From assembly GCF_040802235.1 (NCBI RefSeq), contig NC_133157.1:90878001-90942000 (forward strand): DNA of 64,000 bases. The letters run 5' to 3'. The stretch comes from Manis javanica (taxonomy: Eukaryota; Chordata; Mammalia; Pholidota; Manidae). The translations under genes were made by a program, and so were the position numbers. Position 1 is the first letter of the stretch. Each line of letters begins with the position of its first letter. The notes beneath the pieces were generated by a model. That model worked only from the letters and a program-made list of their open reading frames with translations. It ran no database searches and was not told where the DNA came from. Below are positions 37,506 to 45,821 of the stretch, one piece after another.

Positions 37506-38236
37506 TGTTGGGGGAGAGGCGCTTTGTATTTTCCTCGGTTCTTGTCCCAGCTATGACAAAGAATTGAAGGGCAGACACACAGTAATGAAACAGAGGAAAA
37601 GTTTTATTCAAAGTTACTTAGAAGGAAGTGCAGGCGACCTCAGAGAGAGGAGTGATCTGAGAGGTTGGGGGCTCCCCCTTTTAAGGATTTTTCAGGAATG
37701 TGACAAAAAGCTAGGGTGTGGGCTTGTTAAGTGGTCTCAAGTATCTTTGATGGGACATTAAGTTTCTTATCAGTCAGCCCTCTAGGTAATTCTGCAAAAT
37801 TAGCGTGTCAATCAAGACTGTCTACCCTTCCTCCAAGGTGGGCAGAGTTATTTGTTTGCTAAAGAGTATATTAAGAATCTTTCTTCTTAAACTTTCTGGA
37901 TTTTTTTTTCAAAATGCAATTTTAGCTTTAAGATGGGATTCCCTGTCTTTATTATGCTGTTTATAGGTAGGCCTTTTAGCAGGCTAGAGTAAATCTTACA
38001 ATGATCTAATTGACACAATGAAGGCATGGGCTGTGTTCAGATAGTTTTCCTTATCTGGCGAATACTCAAACTTTCAAGGCCAAGTTGCTCTTGACTTTTT
38101 GAGCTTTAACTGATTAACTTTAACTCCGAGTCTCTTCTGGCTTTCTAGTTTTAACTGGTTAACTGAGTCCTTTCTAGGAGGCTTTACTGACCTTGTTCTC
38201 TTTCCACCCTGCTCATACCTATTTTCCTGCCTAACA
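37506..38236 (-). mobile_element. Solo LTR (731 bp) inserted inside family X copy A
   Basis: It runs from TGTTGGGGGAGAGG to ...CCTGCCTAACA on the plus strand, so each strand has TG...CA ends. A 4-bp duplication GATT flanks it. On the minus strand AATAAA lies in gaataaaacttttcctctg (about 37,600), some 90 bp before its 3' end, which sets the orientation. Four-bp duplications and this layout fit an ERV1/gammaretrovirus-like LTR. No internal genes remain, so it is a solo LTR produced by LTR-LTR recombination. It is younger than its host LTR. Confidence 0.85.
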
Positions 38237-38240
38237 GATT
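38237..38240. repeat. Target-site duplication GATT, right
   Basis: Second copy of the 4-bp duplication made on insertion of the 731-bp LTR. Confidence 0.85.
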
Positions 38241-38334
38241 TTAAACTTTATTTCTCCCTTTGACTGATTTCAGTTTTAGAGGTATTTTGCCCTGGGATTT
38301 CCTCTCCCCGGACTTACAAGCATATATGAATCAT

Positions 38335-38875
38335 TTGACTCAGCAATTCCACTGCTATGTATCTACTCAAAAGAGATGAAAATACATGGCAACACACAGA
38401 CTTGTCAAGAAATAGCAGCTCTATTCATAACAGCCATAAGCTAGAAATAACCCAAGTGTCCAGCAGCTGGAGAATGGATAAGCAAATTGTCACATATCCG
38501 AACAGTGGAATGTTGTTGCCCAATAAAAAGAAACAATTACAGGATCACCTGACAACATGGATGAACCCTGAAAGTGTAATGGTAGGGGAAAGGAGCCAGA
38601 CACGACAGGTCACACGCTGGGTGGTTCCGTGTACAGGAAATGACAGAAAAGGACAATCTGGTGACAAAAGCTGATTAGAGGTCTCCAGGGGCTGGTAGTC
38701 AGGGAAGAGGGCTGACTACAAAAGGTATGGGGAGAGTATTGCATGAAGAAGATACTCTTACAGCTATGGGTGGTTACAAAACTGTGGGGATTTGTCAGAG
38801 CTCTTTGGATTGCACACTTAAAAATTGTGAATTTGATTATGTGTAAATTATACCCCCAAGAAACTGACTAAATCA
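38335..38875 (+). repeat. Old L1 ORF2 end and 3' UTR
   Basis: Words such as cagcaattccactgctatgtatct, gagatgaaaatacatggc, cataacagccataagctag, caagtgtccagcagctgg and ggataagcaaattgtcacatatcc mark the L1 ORF2 C-terminus. The tail gtgaatttgattatgtgtaaattatacc marks the L1M-type 3' UTR. Numerous indels and stops show an old, dead copy. Confidence 0.75.
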
Positions 38876-39023
38876 AGGGGAGAAAAGAATTACCTTTTAA
38901 AGCTTATTCTTAGAGTCACTTTGGAGGAAGTTGGAAGGACAATAGTTTGAAGATTGTATTAAATTTGAAAGGTTTAACCTTTAGTCAGTCAGTGAGAGAG
39001 GATCCAAAAAACGGGGCACAGCA

Positions 39024-39036
39024 CCATCTAGTGGCC
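39024..39036. promoter_or_regulatory. CTCF-core-like string
   Basis: ccatctagtggcc matches the CTCF core (ccasyagrkggc) at almost every position. Occupancy cannot be judged from sequence. Confidence 0.3.
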
Positions 39037-39127
39037 AAATTGTGCACTTACCATATCATAATCTTAAAAAGATTCTGTTAATATGTTGTCATGAAAAGTC
39101 TAGTGAAAGTATGTTTTACTTAATATC

Positions 39128-39436
39128 TGTAAGACCGAGGAAAGGAAACCCCAGGGCAAAATACCTCTTAAAACCAAAATCAGTCAAAGGGAGAAATAAG
39201 TTTAAAACCCATTTATTGCTTACAAACTGCAGTCCAGCGCTGTCTCTCCCCGCTGCTTCAGAAGAAGCAAGCAAGCAAGCAAGCCCCTCCCCTTAACCTC
39301 TCAGGTTCAGACATGCCCTCCTTGACCAGGTAATTACCTACTGATATGCAGATGACCTTTTCTCCCCCCCGCTGAGGATATGCAAATGCACCAAAGCCAG
39401 GAGAGATAATCTGGAAATGTTACAATTTTACCCACA
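39128..39436 (-). repeat. LTR, family X copy B
   Basis: Read on the minus strand it starts TGTGGGTAAAATTGT and has the octamer ATGCAAAT (39,380-39,387 on the plus strand). It also has a (GCAA)n expansion (39,266-39,283), the gcagtttgtaagcaataaa block and an end at ...ggtcttaca. It is inverted relative to copy A. Similarity to A continues about 46 bp past the TG end to about 39,482 (the palindrome-like acttactactagtaagt region). Confidence 0.75.
39266..39283. repeat. (GCAA)n microsatellite
   Basis: About four and a half perfect gcaa units, inside LTR copy B. Confidence 0.85.
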
Positions 39437-39839
39437 ATACTCAAAATTAATTTTATAATACTTAATACCTACTAGTAGTAAGTGTTAAGAGACTTAAGAA
39501 CAAAAGCTTATTGCTTACCTTTGAGCGACAACCAAAGTCATACTTCAGAGATATCTCATTTTTATTAGAAACAAAAAAAAATTGCCTTCCATCACTATTA
39601 TTTAATATTTTTCTGGAAGTTAAAAGATTAAAAAATAAAGCACAAACAATATGGCTTCTCTCTCACTTACCAACTTTACATTTCCCTGTATGGCCCCGGA
39701 AGATGACTGGTTAGCCAGAGATGGGTAAGATTCCTCAAGGGAGGAGCAACCTAAGACAGGCACAGTCACAGGGGGCCCATCAGGTGAGAAATTGGGGAAC
39801 AACAGTAGTGAAGCTTAGAACCTCACCACCCCCTGTGTT

Positions 39840-40395
39840 GAGAGAAAGCTTCTGCATCCATGGATGTTTTACTGCCCTTGTCTAGCTTGGATTAGCACAT
39901 AGTCTACAGACACACACCTGATCACCTACAATTGCTCTCTTACAACACTAAACTATGTTTTCTGCCTTTATCTTGCATCTACCTACCACTTCAGCAGCTT
40001 ATTAAAAAAATAATAATAATAATAATAAAGGGAGAAATGTGGGATCCACATATAAATCAAGTATGAAAATCAAACAAATATTCATATTTGATCTGATTGT
40101 TTATAGTTCATAATGCGTGATCAAAACCGAAAGTTTCCGTGATGAATGCCCTTGTACTGTTCACCATGTAAGAACTTATTCACTATGTAAGAATTCGTTC
40201 ACCATGTAAGAACTTGTTCGTTATGCTTCAGAAGATTGGAGACTGAAGAGAACTAGGCTTGAGATGGATTAATGACTGTGCATTGAGCATTGACCCCCCT
40301 ATACAGAATTTTATTGTTGTTAACAACCATTTGATCAATAAATATGAGAGATGCCCTCTCAAAAAAATTTTTTAAAAATCTAAAAAAAAAAAAAA
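39840..40395 (+). mobile_element. LINE/L1-type 3' end with A-rich tail
   Basis: This is a 5'-truncated retrotransposon tail. It contains an (AAT)n stretch (40,009-40,027), tandem ttcac(c/t)atgtaagaa(c/t)tt motifs (about 40,160-40,220), a terminal caataaatatgagagatgccctct with AATAAA, then a poly(A) run (40,382-40,394). The pattern fits a relatively young L1 3' UTR copied by target-primed reverse transcription. I could not find convincing target-site duplications and the left edge is approximate. Confidence 0.55.
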
Positions 40396-40499
40396 GCAGA
40401 AACGAGATGCATACTTATTTAAAAAGAGGAAATAGAAGTATCATAATTGGAAGATAAAGGAGTAATGTAACTTAACAAAATATGAGAAACATCTTAAAA

Positions 40500-41115
40500 T
40501 TTTTACAGTGTGTTAAGTGATTAAAGGACAGAAAATTAATAGTTTTTCTATAAAACAATGATCACAGAGTATAAGATATAGTGGGGGAAAGATTCCATTA
40601 ATAATAGCAGAAGTAACAGCAACAAAAATACATAGAATGCCTATAGGAAGTCCTAAAGGCAACCTACAGCCCAAGGAAGAAGAAAACTTCACTGAATAGA
40701 ACACAAAAAAGTTTATATGCTGGTGAGACATTTCCTCACGGAGAGACTTAATAGTATATGTCCCTTCTCTTCATTTTATCTTAAATGTTTTATAGAACTT
40801 CAGTTAAAATCATTATACTATTGGTTTTGGAATTTGTTCATATACTTGAAGTTAATCTAAACACTACACATGCAAAAACCCATAAACAATGGTCTGCATT
40901 GTATTGGCACTTTCCTTTTTACTTTGTATAATTTACGTCATACTAAATGCATCTTTTTGCGATTTGTCTTCTTGTGCACCAAAGTTCCATTTTGAGATGT
41001 ATTCATGTAACTACATGGGGCGTTCAACTGTAGACACATCCCCAGTTCACCCATGCTTCTGTGGATGGCATTTTATTACCCACTCTTTTACAATTATACA
41101 CTGCCTTACCCAAAA
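40500..41115. repeat. Degraded L1-like sequence (weak)
   Basis: At 40,985-41,100 words such as gagatgtattcatgtaactacatgg and cttctgtggatggcattttattacc resemble the reverse complement of an L1 ORF2 end. At 40,590-40,660 there is a weak L1-like stretch. Assignments are tentative. Confidence 0.3.
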
Positions 41116-41134
41116 TACTAACACTGAATGACTG

Positions 41135-41405
41135 TACAAGAGAGGTTTACCTCTCACAGTTTTGGAGGCTGGATGTCCAAGATCAAGGTGCTGGCAGATT
41201 TGGTTCTTGGGGACAGCCCTCCTAGGCCACAGGCAGCTGCCTTCTCAGAGCTGTGTCCTCAAGAAGCAAGCCGTCTGGTGTCTCTTCCACTTGCACACAT
41301 CTGTGAACACACTTGCCAGGACGTGGCATGAGGAACTGCTCTCCAAAGAGGTGGTGCACTGCAGCCCTGGGACTATCTCCTCTTTAAAGACTGCATATGT
41401 GCTGT
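41135..41405 (-). repeat. MLT1-like LTR fragment, reverse orientation
   Basis: The blocks acctctcacagttttggaggctggatgtccaagatcaaggtgctgg correspond to the reverse of the MLT1 3' region. The remainder is diverged. Confidence 0.5.
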
Positions 41406-41560
41406 GAACTGATCTGTGTCCCCAAAAGACTCATGTTGAAGCCCTTCCCCCCAGTGGGATGGTGTTTGGAGGTGGGCCTTTGGGAGGTGATTGGGTTTAT
41501 CTGGGGTCTAAGGGTGGACCCACGATGGGATTAGTGTCCTGATAAAATATGTGTTCGCTA
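41406..41560 (+). repeat. MLT1-like LTR fragment, forward
   Basis: gtccccaaaagactcatgttgaagccc, gtgggatggtgtttggaggtgggcctttgggaggtgattgggtt and gatgggattagtgtcctgataaaa are the forward MLT1 5' blocks in order. It lies next to the reverse fragment, so two separate copies or an inversion are possible. Confidence 0.6.
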
Positions 41561-41701
41561 CTTTCAAATTTTAATGACTTTCAAATAATATTTGCATCTG
41601 ACATTTATGTCATTAACAAGAAAAATGAGCCACTCATTATTCTTGAAATTAGCAAATAATTTCATGCCAAAAAAGATTTACCTACTGGATCTCATGTACC
41701 T

Positions 41702-41929
41702 TGAAGGGCCCCCACCAGTAAGATGGCAAACTTCCGGCTTCTCTTCGGGGTCCTCGGTTCCCGCCGGCACCACCTGAAGCCCAATCACCTCTCGCCCCCC
41801 TCCCAATCCCAGCACCTAGCCAATAGCCACCAGCCCCGTAGAAGTGACACCTCAATCAGCTCATGCCCCTTCCCTAATAAATCGGAATTCTCTGGTGAAT
41901 TGCTGCTGTGTGTCGCTCCTTTCCTTTCA
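41702..41929 (+). repeat. Provirus 5' LTR (228 bp), TATA-less
   Basis: Runs from TGAAGGGCCC to ...CTTTCCTTTCA. The poly(A) signal AATAAA is at 41,876-41,881. It aligns to the 3' LTR throughout except for a 21-bp gap next to ccccttcc. The segment missing here holds the TATA box in the 3' copy, so this LTR probably lost its normal core promoter. The gap sits between similar cctt/ttcc words, which fits a slippage-type deletion. Confidence 0.93.
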
Positions 41930-41930
41930 T

Positions 41931-41948
41931 TGGTGCCGAAACGCAGGA
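41931..41948 (+). other. Primer binding site, tRNA-Phe-like
   Basis: Begins one base after the LTR with TGGTGCCGAAAC, the complement of the 3' end of tRNA-Phe, as in HERV-F. By my count 16 of 18 bases match (differences at positions 13 and 15). Confidence 0.8.
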
Positions 41949-42170
41949 GACGGGACACCCCAACTGGGCCCCATCTTCCCCCCGACACAAGCAGCAGCTT
42001 GCCCTCATCCTCTTTTTCCAGCACTGGCTCATCACACTCACCACTCCTCTCTGGCCTTTAGGTAAGTTTTCCCCCAGAGTGGGCCGCTCTTCCCCGAGCT
42101 ATCGCAGCGCCATTGACCGTGATCGTCCAGCAAGGCCCTGACGCTTGGGGATGAGGAGGGAACTCTCCCT

Positions 42171-42303
42171 GCCTCAGGCCTCACGGCTGTGGTGGACCCT
42201 CAGGCCCCTCCTCCAACAGCCATAAATCCCCGCCTCAGGCCTTCACGGCTGTGGCGGACCCTCAGGCCCCCCTCCCTCAGGCCCCCCTCCAACAGCCATA
42301 AAT
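42171..42303 (+). repeat. Tandem duplication in the proviral leader
   Basis: Two copies of a unit starting cctcaggcc(t)tcacggctgtgg and ending caacagccataaat, the second enlarged by an extra ccctcaggccccc piece. It lies in the untranslated leader between the primer site and gag, where packaging signals usually reside. Confidence 0.8.
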
Positions 42304-42587
42304 GAGGTGACTCCTTTGCAGATGAGAACGCACCCTTTTTCCCCCCTACTCCTTCTCTTCTGTCTGCCGAAAATTCCTAGTACTAGGTACCTCGTGACTC
42401 CAGCACTTTGCCTTCTTAGAGAAGTCTGGGTGACGACCCACACTTCCTAAGAAATTACAACTTGTATACAAGTTTCCACAGACCACCAAGGATCATCAGG
42501 GACGCCCTTTGTCTCCTTGCGGTCTGCTTCCAGTCCGAGGATCTCCGTTTGTCTTCCCCTGTTTGTCTCCTTCTCTGTCCTTTAGCC

Positions 42588-44428
42588 ATGGGAGCCTCCT
42601 CATCCCTCCCTGAAAGTTCACCTCTTGAATGCCTGCTTAAGCATCTGGGTACCCTCTCCCTGACGCCTGATATAAAACCAAAACTTCTCCGTAAATACTG
42701 CTCCCAAGATTGTCTGACATACCCCCTAGACAATAACAACCAATGGCCTGCAGGGGGAACTCTTGATCCTAACATCACTCGTGATCTTTTTAACTACTGC
42801 CAGTGCCTGAAAAAATGGAAGGAGATTCCCTATATCGAAGCTTTTCGCCTCCTAGCTCAAAATCCCAGCCTCTGCACCACCTGCTCCGCGTCCCAAGTTC
42901 TCCTAGTCTGCAGGCCATCTCCCTCCTCTCCACACACTCCCAGTCCCTCTTCGATTACCTTTGACCCAGCCGAGGAGCCTCCGCCATACAGGCTTCCCCC
43001 TTCGGCCCCTCCCCCTCCTACAACCCCTCCGCCCTCCACCGCTGGGGCTGCCTCCACCCCCGCAGGAGCCTCCCATCCTCTCCCTTTCCCCTCTTCTCCT
43101 ACAACAGCCCCACCCCCTTCCTCTACCACCGCCCCCACTGCTGCCTCCACCCCCGCAGAAGCCTCCCGTCCTCTCCCTTCCCCCTCCTCTCCTCCCTCCA
43201 CCACTGTCTCCTCCCCCACCTCACCCCCTCCTCCTCTGTGCCCCTCACCTCCCCCCCTCCCACAGATCGAACCTGAGCCTTTCAGCCCCCCTCAAACTAA
43301 GTTCCAGGAGCCTCATCTGTTTTTCCCCCTCAGACTCGGTCCCAAGGGCCTCCCAAAATTATCACGTCTTTGCCCCCATCACCTGTTTCCCCCCCACAGA
43401 CTGAGCCAGAACCCTTCAGTCCCCCTCAGACTCAGTCCCGAGGGCCTCCCAAAATTATCGGCCTCCTCCGGGAGGTGGCAGGACCCAAAGACATCGTGCG
43501 CGTTCACGTCCCTTTCTCCTTAGGAGATTTAGCCCAACTAGAGAAACGCCTAGGTTCCTTTTCCACTGATCCCACGACATACATCAGGGAGTTTCAATGG
43601 ACCCCCCAGTCCTACAGCCTCACACATCATGACATTTTCATGCTCCTGGCCAGTACTCTCCTCCCTGAAGAGCATAGACAAGTTTGGGACTTCGCCCAAA
43701 CGCACACTACTGAAACCCACAGGACTGACCCCACCTATCCCCCTGGCCCCACTGCTGTCCCCAAACAAGACCCACACTGGGATTATAACACCGCCGTGGG
43801 TCTCCGCTCTTGAGATATTTTTGCCTCCTGCTTAATAGCAGGTCTGAAAAAGGCAGCTTGTAAAGTAGTCAATTTTCAAAAGCTCCAAGACATAATTCAA
43901 AAGAGAGACGAAACCCCCTCTGAGTTCTTAGACAGATTCACTCAAGCCCTATTGCAGTATACCAGCCTGGACCCAGAAACACCTAAAGGAAGACATGTCC
44001 TTATGACATACTTCCTAGCTCAAAGCTACCCTGACATTAAAGCTAAACTCAGAAAGTTAGAACAGGGCCCCGCTACCCCACAGACTGAGATCCTAACAGT
44101 GGCCTTTAAAGTCTTCCATAACCGGGAGGAGGAGAAAGAACACCGTAAACAAAAGGCTGATCAGGCCAATTTCCAAATGTTGGCCCAGCTGATAAAACCA
44201 CAACCTGGGCGCCCCTCTACAAACAAGCCCCCCCACCAGGAGCTTGTTTCAAGTGCGGAAAAGAGGGACATTGGTCAAGGGCGTGCCCCTCCCCCAGAGC
44301 TCCTACCACCCCATGCCCCAGATGCCACAAAATGGGCCACTGGGTCTGATTGCCCAACCACCAGAAGGGAAGGCTGGATGAACAACCCCCATCCTAAGCT
44401 CACCATAGTGGGGCTGGCAGAAGATTGA
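42588..44428 (+). pseudogene. gag, broken
   Basis: The start ATG at 42,588 sits in a good context and encodes MGASSS, with glycine 2 suitable for N-myristoylation. A matrix-like region follows, then a long proline/serine-rich tract (about 42,960-43,330). The first frame runs to 43,523. Capsid continues in the +2 frame (about 43,370 on), so a frameshift lies at about 43,330-43,440. Capsid has a premature TGA at 43,811-43,813. The major-homology-like region (ETPSEFLDRF) is at about 43,905-43,940. The two nucleocapsid zinc-knuckle regions are read in the first frame (about 44,241-44,345) between indels at a C7 run near 44,230 and at about 44,347. The last codons return to the +2 frame and end at TGA 44,426-44,428. 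In exogenous relatives Gag builds the virion core. This copy cannot make a full Gag. Confidence 0.9.
44426..44428 (+). other. gag/pro boundary TGA in the same frame as pro
   Basis: The gag terminator is TGA followed by CGGGGCCCGGGG, and the protease frame continues open directly after it. Gammaretroviruses express pro-pol by reading through a gag stop codon, so this is the expected position and arrangement. Most studied members use TAG rather than TGA. Confidence 0.6.
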
Positions 44429-44691
44429 CGGGGCCCGGGGGCTTCTCGCCTGACCATTTCCATCACCAAACAGGAGCCCAGGGTTACTTTAACAGTAGAC
44501 GGTCACCCCATCTCCTTCCTCCTAGATACAGGAGCCACCTTCTCAGTCTTGCGAGAATACCGGGGCCCTACCATGCCTGCCATTACTCCTATAGTCGGGG
44601 TAGGAGGTAAACAGATTTTCCCATTAAACCCCCCCCCCTTTTATGTACGATCCAAGACAATCCCATACCTTTCTCCCACTACTTCCTGGTT
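44429..44691 (+). pseudogene. pro (aspartic protease), frameshifted
   Basis: The catalytic LDTGAT motif is at 44,522-44,539 in the frame of late gag. The frame then runs into a stop soon after a run of ten C's (44,629-44,638), while pol continues in another frame. That homopolymer is the likely site of an indel. The active-site Asp is intact but the enzyme would be truncated. Confidence 0.8.
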
Positions 44692-45821
44692 ATGCCCCAG
44701 TGTCCCATCCCTTTACTAGGACAGGACATCCTTTCTCTCCTCCATGTTTCCATAACTATATCCACTCCCACAGCCCCCAGTACTCCCTTTCTGATGGCCC
44801 TCATAGCCGACGACCCCCCTCTACCCAATGAAAGCTCCGGTTCCGCCCTCATACACCCTGTAAATCCCAAAGTTTGGGACATTACAAGCCCCTCCATGGC
44901 CCTATGTCCCCCTGCCTCTATCAAATTACGTGACCCCTCTCAGTATATCTGTCAGGCCCAATACCCCCTAACCACTTCAGCCCTCATAGGCCTCCAGCCC
45001 ATCATTCAAGATCTCTTAAACAAAAATTACCTTAGACCCACTCACTCCCCATTTAATACCCCCATATTAGCTGTTAAAAAAACCAACGGATCTTTCTGCC
45101 TTGTCCAAGACCTTTGCCTCATCAACATGGCTGTTGTCCCTATCCATCCCTTAGTTCCAAATCCATACACCCTTTTATCACAGATCCCTGCCTCGGCATC
45201 CCACTTCTCAGTCCTAGATCTCAAGGAAGCATTTTTTTCTATCCCTCTGGACCCCTCCTCCCAAGATTTTTTCACCTTCACCTGGATGGACCCATGCACG
45301 AGACATTCTGAACAACTTACTTGGACAGTTTTGTCACAAGGCTTCCGAGATAGTCCCCATATTTTTGGACAAGTCCTAGCTCAGGATCTCAAACAGTTTC
45401 ATCATGATCACTCCAAGTCCACTTTATTACAATATGTAGACGATCCTCTACTCTGCAGTCCCTCGTGGGAAGAGTCTCAACTTGACACTGCCTCCCTACT
45501 TAACCTTCTAGCTTCCAGAGGTTACCGGGTATCCCCTGTCAAAGCTCAAATCTCTTCCCCTTCTGTCACTTACCTTGGATTCCTTCTGTCTCAACAAAGA
45601 AAGTCCATTACCTTAGACAGAAAACGACTCCTCTCTGACCTGCCCGTTCCCAAAACCAAGACAGAAATCCTTTCCTTTCTAGGCCTGGCTGGGTATTTTA
45701 GAGCATGGATCCCTAACTTCTCCCTGTTGGCAAAACCCCTATATGACCTCAGCAAGGGCCCCCCTGAAGAACCATTATCATCTTCACCCGACACTCCTTC
45801 ATTAAGCTCTGTCAAGCCCTT
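44692..45821 (+). pseudogene. pol, reverse transcriptase part
   Basis: An open frame of about 370-400 codons holds the RT fingers-palm region. It includes LPQG-like LSQGF and the catalytic YVDD at 45,433-45,444. The residue right after YVDD is proline where family members have a hydrophobic residue, so activity is doubtful. The frame closes at TAG 45,901 after shifting away from RNase H at about 45,790-45,820. RT copies viral RNA into DNA. Confidence 0.9.

Larger units (their letters stand above)
37289..38318 (+). repeat. LTR, family X copy A, split by an insertion
   Basis: The left part (37,289-37,505) begins TGTGCGTAAAATTGT and runs to the poly(A) block agcaataaatggatt. The right part (38,237-38,318) continues gattttaaactttatttctccc and ends ...ggacttaca. 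Together they match copies at 16.9 kb and 39.1 kb. A younger LTR interrupts it at 37,506-38,236. About 48 bp upstream of the TG start (from about 37,241) is also shared with copy B, so the true LTR edge may lie further left. Confidence 0.75.

Noticed and set aside
38319..39127. A full family X provirus bounded by copies A and B
   Set aside because: The copies are in opposite orientation and the interval holds an old L1 tail rather than retroviral genes.
39266..39283. CRISPR-like or direct repeat array
   Set aside because: It is only a short (GCAA)n microsatellite in a mammalian LTR. No spacer structure exists anywhere in the window.
42857..43219. Glycine/glutamate-rich minus-strand frame opposite gag
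   Set aside because: It is the shadow of the proline-rich gag tract.
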